DNA of 64,000 nucleotides, taken from NCBI RefSeq assembly GCF_034140825.1, contig NC_089040.1:925501-989500 (forward strand), read 5' to 3'. The DNA comes from Oryza sativa Japonica Group (Eukaryota; Streptophyta; Magnoliopsida; Poales; Poaceae). This document shows, piece by piece, positions 45,201 to 57,477 of the stretch. A model generated the notes under the pieces. That model worked only from the letters and a program-made list of their open reading frames with translations. It did not search any database and had not been told where the DNA came from. A program made the translations under genes and the position numbers. Within the stretch, counting starts at the first letter, position 1; every line of letters starts with the position of its first letter.

Positions 45201-46306
45201 AGCAAATGAATTATTTTCACTTAGTTCACAAATTAACGACTCTTAACAGATTGACCATACAAGTAATAGAGGTCTCATGTCTCAACTAATAGCATACCTT
45301 AACACCCTCAGCAATCAGCCCCTGAGCAAGCACAACAGAAGTAGTTGTGCCATCTCCAGCTAAATCATTGGTCTTTGCTGCTGCTTGCCTAACCAACTTA
45401 GCTCCAATATTTTCAACAGGATCCTCCAGTTCAACCTGCAGTACAGAGATCGTTACTTGAAAATTCTGCTCAAATTCTGGAACTAGGTTACACAGATAAT
45501 CCAGAAACCTCCAGTTGACTTGTTCAATAAGAAAATAAAATTGAAAAATTCTTTATATCATGACTAAAACAAATGGTGCACAATCACTATAGTTAAGTCA
45601 ATGACCAGCTATCAAACTTTAGTTCATCTTGTCAGAGGATCATATATTAGAACCCACAAAGGTAATTATGATAGAACATGGTGTGCAAAAATGCAACCAG
45701 CAATAGTAAACAGAAATACACTTGCGCATGAAACTTGTGAGCAAATGTGCAGACTGTTTTACTTTTCAAAACAAACATTTTTTTTCTGTGGAAGTATAGC
45801 ATACAGCAAACAAGCAAATTGTAAGGAAATTCAATGCTATTTGACGCAATAAACACTGTAATATACCTCTCTTGCAACTGTAACACCATCATTGACAATC
45901 CTAGGGGACCCATACTTGCTCTCCAAAACAACATTCCTTCCCTTTGGTCCCAGTGTAACTCCAACAAGGTCAGCAAGCTTGTTTACTCCAGTCTGACATG
46001 TAGAAATAACTAATGAGTGCCTGGTCAAGGCTAAGAATCATAGTGACCAAAATTTGATAAGATGTGTCCAAGAACTTTGGAGCTCACCTGAAGCTTCTTG
46101 ATAGCCGAGCCATCCTTGTTGAAGTACAACTCCTTGGCAGCTTTTACCCTGAAGTTGCACTTCCTCTGAAGGCGTGCATTGCGTGGTCGGCTGGCAACAG
46201 AAACAGATGACACCGAAGATAGAGAAGATGGCTTCTTGTCTGATACAATTCCGGTTGGCGCAGCCATGAGGCCAACCGTAGAAGTGGCACCGAATGTTGA
46301 AGCCAT
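42243..46306 (-). CDS. CPN60B: Chloroplast chaperonin 60 subunit beta (RuBisCO-binding protein beta)
   Basis: Minus-strand coding exons: 46088-46306, 45867-45992, 45298-45435, 45096-45191, 44685-44927, 44360-44594, 44063-44232, 43710-43787, 43514-43585, 43263-43367, 42997-43089, 42827-42919, 42243-42374. All introns are GT-AG and the total is 1800 nt, or 599 residues, the expected length. The N-terminus ([19 protein letters not shown], with Ser-rich sequence to RVKAAKEL) is a plastid transit peptide. Group I chaperonin marks follow: [22 protein letters not shown], the nucleotide loop [27 protein letters not shown], and [11 protein letters not shown] near the C-terminus. With alpha subunits it forms the double ring that folds RuBisCO large subunit and other stroma proteins. 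An untranslated first exon (47302 to about 47430) and a roughly 1-kb 5' UTR intron precede the ATG. Confidence 0.97.
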
Positions 46307-46937
46307 GATTTCCTGTTCAGCAATGACAACATTAACATGGAGCAACAATCATAAGCATGCTTAAGCTTCTATTCAGAAAATGGAAGCTGAGGTGGAGGTC
46401 CCACATGAAAGTTCATGTATTGCCAACCAAAGCTAAGAGCTTAAAATTGTTGTGCATTCTGTGCAAATGTATTTTCCAAGCTAAACATAGTTTTGTGCTC
46501 TCTCTGCATATTACCACATATTATCATTGACTACATCTCTTACAGTGTCAAGGTAGAAGATTAATTAACAACTGGACTTCAGGGTATATTACAGTGAGTT
46601 GATAACCTGCATATGTATGAGATAGCTAAAACTGAACGAAAAAGAGACCAACTAAAGCATCTCTGCTGCCAGGATTCCTTCTCGAATATCATGAATGGCC
46701 AACCAATACATTCTAGCACTTGAAACTACACCTTCAAATTTAAATGTTTGCCATTCAACCACCCTAACAGTTACGTCAGCTTCAAATGGCTGGCCATCAC
46801 TAGCATACATGAAAACACTAGCATTCCAACTGCCAAACAGAATATCGCATGCACCCTCCTACTCCACTCTACTTGGCTGAATTAGAACACCCCATGCCAA
46901 AAGTCACAACCAGACGAACAGAACGCTGGAGCCAACA

Positions 46938-47030
46938 ACATTCTGTAGTCCCCGTGCTAACTAAACCAACAATTTCCACTGATACATTCTGTAGTCCCCG
47001 TGCTAACTAAACCAACAATTTCCACTGATA
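46938..47030 (+). repeat. 46-bp perfect tandem duplication in the CPN60B 5' UTR intron
   Basis: The unit starting ACATTCTGTAGTCCCCGTGC occurs twice in a row with a 46-bp period and no visible difference. It lies between the untranslated first exon and the start codon exon. Confidence 0.9.
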
Positions 47031-47279
47031 TAACAGTTCTAGCGCAAAATTAGCCCGCACGAGCAACCATCAAAAGGCCCCCCTCAAAACCAAGCGGGGG
47101 GCGCGACCTCGAGCTCTCCGCCCCCCACGAATCGCGCGGCGAGAACTATCCACCGAATCCTCCAACCACGCGGCAACCGAATCGTGCGGGGGTCAACACA
47201 CCACACCCCACCACGTCGCCACCGGAAGAGGGAGAACCCAGCGCCCCGGGGCGGGGAGGAGCGGCGGAGGTGGAGGAGG

Positions 47280-47430
47280 AGGGGATAGGGTTTGAGCTCA
47301 CCTGACCTCGCGGAGGGGAGAGGAGAGGATAAGGCTGCGACCTCGGGGAGGGTTGGGTTGGGGCGCTGCGGGTGAGGAGGGGTTTGGGGGAAGGGGGAGG
47401 GGAAGGGATGAGGTCTTAAATACACGCCAG
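47280..47430 (-). promoter_or_regulatory. CPN60B untranslated first exon and promoter edge
   Basis: On the minus strand, GAGGTCAG|GTGAGCTC gives a donor at 47302. The GC-rich sequence to about 47430 looks like 5' UTR. The matching acceptor is GAACAG at 46313-46318. The transcription start is not directly visible. Confidence 0.6.
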
Positions 47431-47439
47431 GGTTTTGCA

Positions 47440-49390
47440 AAAGCGCTTGCTACCTTTCTGTCTGACCCCCTGAATAAGGGTTTATTTGCATTTAAAAAAT
47501 TACAAAAATATGCACCGTTAAACCGTTTAAGAAGTGTGCATTATATTAGAAATTAAACATAGTCTAAGTGTGATCATGTTGTCAGTCTCTCGTGCATGCA
47601 AAACATGAGTATTGACTTCTTTTCTTATTGGGAGAATTGATTGTGAACTACTTCCTTCGTTCTAAATTATAAGATATTTTGGTTTATTTATCTCTCGTCT
47701 AGATTTATTCACACCCATATAAATTTGAACAAACACCTCATAATTTGAAACAAATAAAGTGATACACAATACAAGTTCATCATTTTCTTTTTAGCGTGTT
47801 AACCATAATTTAAATTTGAATTAAAAAAACATAAAAGTTAATAAAGTTGCTAAAAAACACACAAACACATATATGTATATAAGATTTAAAAATAATGGTT
47901 GTTAAATAAGCAGGAGAGACGATGGGCCGTTATAATACCTTTCCAAGTCTGAAATGATAATCGATTATAGGCAAAAAATGGAATGTTTGTAGCAGCTCAA
48001 ATTCCGAGAAGCATACGATGAGAATTTCGAAAGTTTGTTTTTCCTATCTTTTGTCTTGTAGTTTATTTTATAAAATCTAAAAATATGAATTATTAAAGTT
48101 CAGGTGATAATTTAGACCGTACAAGAAATTTGATACTTTGAAAGAAGCTATAGCAGTACGGTTGCCAAAAGCTCCCACGACATGGCTAGGTTCTGCTAGC
48201 TACTTTTACACAAACGCAACAGCTGCATTACCTAGCATTGGTGGTGCTCATGTTGATACCGTAGTTGTCATTGCTTTGCAGCCGCAGCAACACACAGCTG
48301 AGCTAGTAACTTTCTATACACTATGTTTACTTGTAAATCGTATTCAATTTATTGTTTTTGTTTTTGACTATATATGTAACATGTGCACTCAACGTTTGGT
48401 TTGGGGTTTATTTAAAACAAGAGTTATTCTATAAGATCTTAAAACTCTGTCATACGTACACAAAACTAATAAAGTTTAAATATTTTTCAACGAAAAACTA
48501 TAGAACGTATTAAACCGTAAAGGTGTAGAAGTACAAAATCTCGTAGTATGAAGCTTCAATTATGTAACATGTACACCCAGTGGTTGGTTTTCATTTCATA
48601 GTATGGTTAAATTAAGAATTCTTCTACTAGATCTTTAAACTTGGTCAATACCGTACATGGAACTACTATTAAGGTTTTATACTCTCGATGAAAAACTATA
48701 GAGCAAAAGTTATAAAAGTATATAGGTACAAAATCACTTAGGTTCTGCTCGGCTGCACTACAATGCAGCCCTTGCTGCTGCAGCTACAGACACATAGTAC
48801 TATTCGAATTGGCTGTACCACAGTTGAAGCATGTGCAGCCGAACAGGGCCTTAATGATTGTTCGGTAGCTCTTAATAGCAGTTGTCTAGACTGTGTTGCA
48901 CATCCAACCGTTCAGTGGCAGCGATTTAGGCTAGGCTGCATTTTGAATAAAATTAAATACAATACTTTTACATATGCATATGGTTTGTGTTGGTTGTAGC
49001 CCATTGCTGGCTGACTAATATAGCCACTATAGCTATTGCTGCAGCGCTGCAGCAGTTAGCTCTTTTGAATAAACCCAATGTGATAATGTACATAAACATG
49101 TATTGCATCATTACTAGCTCTTCTTTTAATCCTACTCAATGTGCAGGAAAGTAAAGCCAAACTGTGGAAAGAAAAAGAAGTATAGTAGATCCTTTTCATA
49201 ACAACACAAAAGCAACAAAATAAAGCCAAACTGTGGAAACAAAAAGAGGGAGAATCAGCAAGCATCTCGGACTCAGGGGCACCAAAGTGAATAGGACATT
49301 TTTCCGGGGAGTAGAATGAAAGCAGAGCGGAGGAGAGCACGGAGCAGCCTCGACCGTTGTAGAACTGTCTAGAAGCAGCAAGCGACGACC
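47440..49390. other. Intergenic stretch with MITE traces
   Basis: AT-rich and without a supported gene. A Stowaway-like half (TTCGTTCTAAATTATAAGAT near 47655) and the Tourist-like MITE at 48741-48850 are present. Near 49045, GCTGCAGCGCTGCAGC forms a short palindrome. Confidence 0.5.
48741..48850. mobile_element. Tourist-like MITE, 110 bp
   Basis: Termini GGTTCTGCTCGGCTGCA and TGCAGCCGAACAGGGCC are near-perfect inverted repeats, with TTA on both sides (48738-48740 and 48851-48853). The interior has a second GCAGC-rich inverted element. Confidence 0.85.
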
Positions 49391-49423
49391 CAACGCTTTG
49401 TCGTGGGCGCTATAAGGCTCTTC

Positions 49424-49533
49424 GGGCCGTGGGCCGATAGGAGTATGGGCCCCAATCTAATATGGGCAACATGGGCGCCATATAGCGGTTCGGCCCGTGG
49501 GCTGATCGATATGGGCTCCAATCTAATATGGCC
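49424..49533 (+). repeat. Two-copy imperfect repeat rich in GGGCC boxes
   Basis: CGGGCCGTGGGCCGAT near 49424 and CGGCCCGTGGGCTGAT near 49491 each precede ATGGGC and CCAATCTAATATGG, with a period of about 67 bp. The TGGGCC-type boxes resemble promoter site II elements. The block lies just past the 3' end of the tRNA-Asp gene. Confidence 0.7.
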
Positions 49534-49556
49534 CAAATTAAAAAAAGGAGTAAAAT

Positions 49557-49628
49557 CGCCGTTGCCGGGGATCGAACCCGGGTCACCCGCGTGACAGGCG
49601 GGAATACTCACCACTATACTACAACGAC
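49557..49628 (-). tRNA. trnD-GTC: tRNA-Asp (anticodon GTC)
   Basis: The minus strand reads GTCGTTGTAGTATAGTGG at the 5' end and CAACGGC plus discriminator G at the 3' end; the acceptor stem pairs fully with one G-U. The anticodon arm has CCTGTCACG with GTC at 49593-49595. The T arm carries GGGTTCGATCC and the D arm AGTATAGTGGT, giving good internal A and B boxes. Length is 72 nt with no intron. A T-run (A-run at 49540-49546 on the plus strand) lies about 10 bp downstream as a Pol III terminator. It is a nuclear cytosolic tRNA. Confidence 0.97.
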
Positions 49629-50140
49629 CTTGCTTGATTATGTAATATATCAATTTTAAATTAACCGTTAATCATTTATTCACAGTGTAGTTTATACTTC
49701 ATAAACAGATGATTACGAAGAGTAAATTGCATTTTTGTACAGGATGAAGGTAAAAATACTAATAGTTCGACCGGCATGGAGTGTAATTTATTCCAAGGTT
49801 TCACTAAGAGGTATGATCAATCACCATGCTTAGATCCAAACAAAAGTTTACTATGTCTAGTTGAAACAGGGTACGTTGTAATGTTGTAGAATCCGGCAAT
49901 AAATAAATTAGATTAAACACTGTCGGTTGTGGCTGTCTGGTGGTTCCATCATCTCCAGATCGACCAGCATCCCAGCAACACAAAGCAAGTATTATTATTA
50001 TTATTCAGTTCGTCGGTAGGTGCAAGTCAAACGGCAACGCGCGCATTGCAAAAACAATCGGAGTAATGGGGTGTCATCTGCTGATTTGCACGATGAGAAC
50101 TACCTCCTATTCTCAAAGCAATAAAAGGCAGCCTGAATCA

Positions 50141-50162
50141 GAAGAAGAAGAAGAAGAAGAAG
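50141..50162 (+). repeat. (GAA)n microsatellite
   Basis: Seven GAA units lie about 65 bp before the ARF start codon, in the probable 5' UTR. Confidence 0.85.
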
Positions 50163-50226
50163 CAGAGATTAATCAAGAGGAAAGAACTAATGGTAGATAG
50201 ATCATAATCATATATCATATTCAGGC

Positions 50227-51210
<984 letters not shown>

Positions 51211-52104
51211 CAACTTGATTCTTTCACGTCTTGAGATTAGTTTCTCAAGAATCGATGATCGCTAGCTGCAACCCAATTCCAATTTTTTGTGCTTGTTCAG
51301 AAGTATAATTGAGAAAAATCAGTGCCTGTGGGGAATTTGAGAGGATCCTCACATCCAATGTAAGAGAACTATTCCATTAATTTGCTGAGTGGGATTTTGC
51401 ACCATGATTCGTCTCAAGCTTTGTGATGTGATGCTGCATCCATGCCGTCGTCGCATCAGCAACCTACTTGTACATCGGCTAGCAGAATGGTCCAGATCGG
51501 TAGAAAAAAGATTCATGTTGAGCATCTTTTTTAAAAAAAGAGATTCTTGGTTGATATGAAATTAACCACATTTACCAATATTTAGCGTGCATAAAAATAT
51601 GATGCTTAAAAATAAATAGAAAATTCAAATTTTATACATGAATGGAATCGAAAAACAGTACCATGACGTCTCACCGCTTATACAGAAATGACGCTCGATC
51701 TATCGAGAATTTCCGGTATGTCTTTCATAAATAAATAGTTAGCAATTGTGAACAACCAGCGCGCGGAGTTGGGAAATGGAGACAGCAGCGCGGACGGAAG
51801 AGTGGTGCGGGGTGAAAACGGTCATGAAAATTCCCGTTCGACTTAACACTGTTTCCGACCGTGCTGTTTTTTATTATTTATAATTTTTGTTTTTTCTAAT
51901 TTATTTTTCATCATATAAATATCAATACTGAGTAATTTAAATAGTAAATATGGTTAATTATCGATCGATCTAGCATCATTTCTGAAGATATGCTAACAAT
52001 TCCAACAGTTTTCACCTCTAGTGCCGCCTACGTGCGGCCCATTTATGTGACTCCGGCGTACGTACGGCCCATATATTTTTTTGGCTTGGACCGGGCCGAG
52101 ATTC

Positions 52105-52200
52105 CGGGCTTCCGCGTTCACCGGCGACGGCGTCCTGGCCGGCGACGGCCACCACCCTCAGCCTCAGGGACGCCATGGGGCACCTCCGTCCGCTTGTACC
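52105..52200 (+). pseudogene. Decayed copy of the ARF last exon
   Basis: TTCACCGGCGACGGCGTCC and TGGGGCACCTCCGTCCGCTT match the end of the ARF gene (CTCACCGGCGACGGCCTCC at 51121 and TGGGGCACCTCCGTCCGCTT at 51187), with smaller pieces such as CACCCTC between them. The stop is replaced and the spacing altered. GC-rich sequence continues to about 52580 without a recognisable product. It suggests a partial tandem duplication. Confidence 0.65.
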
Positions 52201-53059
52201 ACCTTCGTTTCCGAATCCCTCGCACTAGGTCAACCGCCCTGCCTCTGGCCCCCACCTGTCCACCCGCCGCTTCTCAACCCCACAGCCAAAGCTCCGCCGC
52301 CTCGCCGGCCACCGCGGCCGTCCGTCCACTACGGCATCCTGAGGGCGCCGAGCCGCCGAGGCGCTCCGCCGCGAGTGCGCTGTTTGTTGAGCACAGGGGC
52401 ATTATGGGATGGGATGGTGACCACCGGCCATTCCAGGCAGTCAGGCACCACTGGTTCTTGGATGCGTCAGCCATGGCGCAAGATCTTTCTTCCTCGGCAG
52501 TGTGGCCGGGTCCTCGTCGAAGAATCTCGCGGGATCCTTCCGCCGTTCTTTATCAGCTGAACCTGCAACGCGAGTGAAGGTGTAGAAGGAATCCCAAACT
52601 GGAGAAATGCACCTTCTTCTTCTTCTTCAATGAGGGGAGGTATTATCCCAACTCAACATATACTGTTCTGCAATATATCCAGTTGAGTTGATTTCAGTAT
52701 GTTTGTGAATCAGTTGTGAAAAGCTCTTCAACTATACACTTTGCTGAAGATCAGTGCGTTCATCGGTTGCGTGCTTTATGTTTCTCACTACTAGATTGCT
52801 CTCAGATCATTATTTCGACAGAAAACGGCCATGTCGTGTCGATATATGCTCAATTGCTCACATGGACGAAGGGAATGCACCTGCAATCAGGATATGTGGT
52901 TGAGCAAAAGGTGATTTCTCTGAACTATTCCATTGATTTTTCGACCATCGCCTTCTATGTGGAATGCATGATCATCTTAATTTCGAGATATTCTTCTTTT
53001 TCGATAATGGAAGCTTTATTAAAACTCAGTCAAATACACCAAGATGATACATTCTAACT

Positions 53060-53560
53060 GAGCTCACTCCCGGCCTCTGCATGAAATGCACACAGCTACA
53101 AAACATGATCTAACTAGACCCTCAACACAAAACAAAGAAATTAGTGACTATCAAGCCGTAGACTAGATCACCACCCATGCTCCAGGGTAAAAAAAACTCC
53201 CGTGCCACTTGATCCAAACGACGTGATACCACCACAATAGTATCCTAAAGACCTGGTTTGTGGAGGATAGACCAGATGCATAGCCACTGGGTGACTAAAG
53301 CAATAACCTGCAAAGGAGAAGTCACCATCTTGTTGTCAAAAATTACCCCGTTTCTGTTTAGCCAAATGGACCAACAAAAAGCTGTTGCACCTATCAAAAG
53401 CAGATTTCTTATGTCCTTAGGAACATATGATTAACATTTTGAGATGTTCTTCTGCACCTTTCTTGTTTGATGACACACATCTGGTTGTTTTGTAGCCACC
53501 AGAACTTGACCAAATCGACCACTCTTTGCTTAGATTTTCAGATGTTGAACATTCAATCTC
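53060..53560 (-). mobile_element. LINE-type fragment (zf-RVT-like C-terminal sequence)
   Basis: The minus strand near 53275-53400 reads IRNLLLIGATAFCWSIWLNR, then NGVIFDNKM and SPLQVIALVTQWLCIWS, ending at a stop. This pattern (CWSIW..RN...F..K...SPLQVI) is typical of the zinc-binding tail after reverse transcriptase in plant L1-type LINEs. No catalytic RT motif is visible, so it is a 5'-truncated or internal fragment. Limits are approximate. Confidence 0.6.
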
Positions 53561-54108
53561 TGAATTGCAAGACACACGAAAAGTTTTTTCCCCCATTTAC
53601 GCTTGGAAGCAGCTGCCCATAAGTTTTTAGCGGATACAGAGTAGAAACCAATTGTTGTAACTGTGCTGGTTCAGAAATCCTTGAAACTAAACTAAACCTG
53701 ACGTTATTTGCAAGATCTGCTGTGCATGACAAATAATACCATTGTCCTAATGCGGCTTTTGACCCACTGGGCCACAGCGGTTTGCAGCTAGCAGAGTGTT
53801 CGCAGCAAGCGCGAAGCTTTTTTCGGCCAAGCTATAGGAACGCTTTTGATTCTTTCTTCCTGATGGTTTGTTGGCTCATTTGAAAAGAGCGGAATGGAAG
53901 AATATTTGAGCACAAGTTTAAGGTCGCTGAGCAGCTCGTTGGGGATATCAAGGAGATTCTCAAGGTCAAGGTGGTTGGTGACTCCTATCACACCACAAGG
54001 CTTTAGGTGGATCTCCAATTGTGTTGGTGATGTGACAAAAAAAAAAGCATTAACAAGGTGTACTAGGGTTCACTATTTCAAAAAGCATAAACCTAGGGGG
54101 AGGGGCGG

Positions 54109-54706
54109 TGTTGGCAAAATTTTAGGAATTCTGCTTGTCGGAGAAGTGGGAGCAGGGGTTCCCTTTACCCTGGAGAGCTCAAGGTGTAGGGGGGCTTGGG
54201 GCACTGCGAGCCCCACCAAGCACTTAAGGTTTCAAGAAGAGTATAGAGATGTACAAGATCTACATCTTCAAGGTTTCAAGAAGAGTATTGAGAGTTTGAG
54301 ACCTACAAGATCTACATATTCAAGGTTTCAAGAAGATTATCGAGATCTACAATATCTACATCTTCAAGGTTTTAAGAAGAGTGTCAAGACCTACAAGACT
54401 AAGCATATCAAGTTTAGAGGAGTAGGCTCCACTCCATGCATGCAACGGTATTGTGGACTCTCCTTCATGTATATAAGTAGAATTCATGCCACCGAGAATT
54501 CAGCAAGCAAGGAGTTGAGTTTCTCCTCCTACGTCACCTTATAATTCCTCCAATCATCCATAGTCCACCGCGGCCTAAACCTGTATATGTGCTTGTGTTT
54601 ATCTTTACCGTGCGATCAAACACTCGATCTCAAAACTTGCACCTCGGCCGAACTCACAAAGGGGGAGTACTTAGCTTCCCCATTACAGGAGTTCTATACT
54701 CTGACA
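54109..54706 (+). mobile_element. Solo LTR-like fossil, about 598 bp
   Basis: It begins TGTTGGCAAAATTTTAGG and ends CTATACTCTGACA, with TG...CA termini and a TATA motif (CATGTATATAAGTAG) near 54466. No element interior with coding domains adjoins it and I see no clear target duplication, so a solo LTR or a worn remnant is likely. Family is not resolved. An internal tandem repeat occupies 54226-54400. Confidence 0.6.
54226..54400 (+). repeat. Tandem repeat inside the LTR fossil
   Basis: About four imperfect copies contain AAGGTTTCAAGAAGA and CTACAAGATCTACAT at a period near 50 bp. The repeat keeps forward frames open but has no protein-like features. Confidence 0.8.
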
Positions 54707-54744
54707 CGGCTATTTTTTTTTTCTAAATTCAAATCATATTGAAA

Positions 54745-55140
54745 ATTTTTATCGGAAGAACTCCCTATTGGTACCCACGGATAAAACGAAATTTCGAATG
54801 AATTGAAAATTTCGATCGGAAGAACTCCCTACCGGTACCCACAGATAAAACGAAATTTCGAATGAAAAGGGTCTATGTGTGAACTGGTTCCAAGGAAATT
54901 TCCAGAATAGCAAATCCTAGGGTTCACTGCCAAACTAATAATGATAAAGGTCTATGTGTGAACTGGTACCAAGGAAATTTCCGGAATAGCAAATCCTAGG
55001 GTATACTACTAAACTAATAATGAAAAGGGTCTATGTGTGAACTGGTACCAAAGAAATTTCCGGAATAGCAAAGCCTAGGGTTTACTACCAAATTAATAAT
55101 GAAAAGGGTCTATGTGTGTACTGGTACCAGGAGGTGTGTG
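54745..55140 (+). repeat. Two adjacent tandem repeat families
   Basis: A unit with CGGAAGAACTCCCTA and GGATAAAACGAAATTTCGAA occurs twice (about 54757-54865). It is followed by a 78-bp unit starting GGTCTATGTGTGAACTGG, present about 3.4 times from 54868 (starts near 54868, 54946, 55024, 55102). The array ends just before the promoter region of the third F-box gene. Confidence 0.85.
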
Positions 55141-55249
55141 TGTATGTGAACTGGTTCCGAGGAGGGACATATGCATCTTATCTCTTAACATGTCATACCA
55201 TATAAAACCCATTGAATCCCCTTGCCTCGTTCCCCCCAAACCCTAATCA

Positions 55250-55392
55250 TTAGCTAGTTCCGCCGCCGCTTCGTCTTCCCTACTCGCTAGTCGTAACCAT
55301 TGCAGACCCTCGATACGTCCTCATTAACATCGACGGCAACCATTTTGGGGCTTCTTTGTTGCCCTCACTATCGTTGTTATCTTCATTCATCG
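55250..55392 (+). promoter_or_regulatory. Untranslated first exon of the third F-box gene
   Basis: A C-rich leader (CCGCCGCCGCTTCGTCTTCC) ends at CATTCATCG|GTAAACTT near 55392, and the coding exon begins after GACTTGCAG at 56398. This gives a 5' UTR intron of about 1 kb, as in the other F-box genes here. The transcription start is estimated. Confidence 0.55.
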
Positions 55393-56409
55393 GTAAACTT
55401 CTTCTTCCACGTACTTTGTCCACCCATTTTGTGTTGTCTCGTTGTTTCTATTTATTAGTCTGCTAACTCCTCTAAGATGTACGTTCAAATCTTGGAGGAT
55501 AGGGGAATTCTTAAGGACTATGAGTACATCATAAGTCTTCAAAATCTATACTGACTCGGGTGGTGGTGAGACAATATTTGATTATCAACAAAATAATATG
55601 TACGCAATTTTTGTTCATTAATTTTCTATTAATCAAATCCCAAATAAGAGAACTTCCACTGATGTCTTGGTATTGAAGATTTTTTTTAGAAATACTGAAG
55701 ATACTTATAGAGTTATGTTTTTCAGCAGTTAATACTTAATACGTCTCCACCAAAAGTGTGATCTTTGGATTAGGCTATTTTGTATCACAAATTGTCAATG
55801 TTTTAGGTTCTCATAGTAAATACTAACATCCTATCAAATATGTTTTTTTTTTACCATGATATTTGGTATGATTGGAACAAAGAAAGGACCAGTTATTGTG
55901 GTTGAGGATCAAGCAAGGTAGAAGGGGGTACCCCATACTTTCTTAGTATGTATGTTGATGGCTAAAACACGAGTTATTTTATAACGATACAGGTTTTTAT
56001 TACTTATATGTTGTGTGTAATATTTTAAGTTATAAACGATATAAAAAAGTCAAGGATGTATTGCTACCAACATGACACACATGCAATGTGTCGATACTAA
56101 ATTCATGCATATTATAGAATGAAATAAAGCATTAACTATCCGTTTTCTTCAATGTTATTTGAAATGTGAATGAATTCAATTGTCGAGTCTTGTAACTACA
56201 TACTGCATTCATAACATTGCAAAATATTGTAGCACCACTGTACTCCACTTCTTATTTGTCACTTAGTGGCTAGGATTTCTAATACTCATTTTTTCATGCG
56301 CCCACATGACGTAGTGAATTAGTGGACTATGTTGCTTGTCCTTTAACCAGAACTTCTTTGTTCTGATTGCTCCCATTGACTTCATTATTGACTTGCAGAG
56401 CCTGCTATC

Positions 56410-57477
56410 ATGGAAAACACCTGCAAGAGGATCTCCAACACCCCCAACTCCATGCCAGTGCTCCAAGGATGGGCAGACCTCCCAGATGACCTACTGCAGT
56501 GTGTCCTTGCTCTGTTGAGTTCACCCAGTGACCTTGCTGCCTTCATTGCCACCTGCCCCAATTGGCATGCTGCCTTCAGGTCTGCAAAATCTACCTTACG
56601 CACCACCCTCTTCCGTCCTCTTGCCATCCGCAGCTGCGCTTCCTCTGGCGATGATCCAGTAGTATGGGAGCTCTTTGATCCAGCCAAGCCAACCATCTGC
56701 ATACACCGCGTGACTCCGCCAGATTTTCTGGCGGGGATGGATTATGAATGCTGTTCTTATGGCCATGCCATCTTCTCTGGCAATGCCCCCTCGCTGAAGG
56801 ACACAACCTTCGCCATCGTCGACGTGTTCACCGGCACTAGTGTTTCACCTCCACCCTGCCCATTCTTTACTTTTGTCAACTCTTGTGCCCTCACAGCTCC
56901 CCTTGATTATCACAACTCGCATTTCCTTGTCGAGGCCAAGCACTCCCTGTTCGCATGGCGAGTTGGAAGCGACCATTGGTCGCAGTGCAGTTGCCCGCCC
57001 AATTCTAAAGCTCTTGAGCAGTTTGTGCCCTTCAAAGGCCAGCTCTATGCCCTCGAGTATCAGCAGCTTTACACCGTCAAGCTGGAACCCCAGCTCAGCC
57101 TGGAAGAAGTACAAGTTGTCTGGAGCGTCGAGATGTCGGAGCCTGACCTCTGCGAGCCATCGCTGGTGGTGTGTGATGACATGCTCATCCTGCTCGCCGC
57201 CTCCATCGGCGAGGCCTTCTGCCTTGACCTGTCATCCCAGCCTGCAATGTGGGTGAAGATGGAAGAGGAAGAGTTGAAGGAATGGGCCTTCTTCTTCGAT
57301 GAGAAGAGGGAGGCTTTCAGGCCACGGCCACCATTGTCTTGCAAGAACCCACAGAGATGGGGAGGGATCGGCTATGATTCATACTGTGTGTCATCCTTGG
57401 CGCCAAATCAAGGCAATCGCAGAGGGTTGCTGCCCAACTGGGTGAAGCCCAGGATGCTACTCTCTTGCGATCATTAG
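56410..57477 (+). CDS. F-box/DUF295 protein, third locus
   Basis: One coding exon encodes 355 residues. The ATG at 56410 lies 12 bases after the acceptor GACTTGCAG. Residues about 18-58 form the F-box (GWADLPDDLLQCVLALLSSP, then ATCPNWHAAFRS). The DUF295 propeller follows: CCSYGHAIF, FAIVDVFTGTSVSPPPCPFF, LTAPLDYHNSHFLVEA, FAWRVGSDHWSQ, LVVCDDMLILLA and CKNPQRWGGIGYD near the end. The pattern is the same as in the two cluster genes 45 kb to the left, but this copy is shorter (355 against 409) and more diverged. It is presumed to be an SCF substrate receptor, target unknown. No SKP1-like copy is near it. It follows a tandem-repeat and LTR region. Confidence 0.9.
   Translation: MENTCKRISNTPNSMPVLQGWADLPDDLLQCVLALLSSPSDLAAFIATCPNWHAAFRSAKSTLRTTLFRPLAIRSCASSGDDPVVWELFDPAKPTICIHRVTPPDFLAGMDYECCSYGHAIFSGNAPSLKDTTFAIVDVFTGTSVSPPPCPFFTFVNSCALTAPLDYHNSHFLVEAKHSLFAWRVGSDHWSQCSCPPNSKALEQFVPFKGQLYALEYQQLYTVKLEPQLSLEEVQVVWSVEMSEPDLCEPSLVVCDDMLILLAASIGEAFCLDLSSQPAMWVKMEEEELKEWAFFFDEKREAFRPRPPLSCKNPQRWGGIGYDSYCVSSLAPNQGNRRGLLPNWVKPRMLLSCDH

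Noticed and set aside
51990-52577. 195-codon frame downstream of the ARF gene
   Set aside because: It is GC-rich, unlike any family I know, and includes a shuffled piece of the ARF last exon in another frame. I kept only the relic call.
53894-54544. 216-codon plus-strand frame
   Set aside because: It starts outside and runs into the LTR fossil and its internal tandem repeat; no domain is visible and the open frame follows from the repeats.
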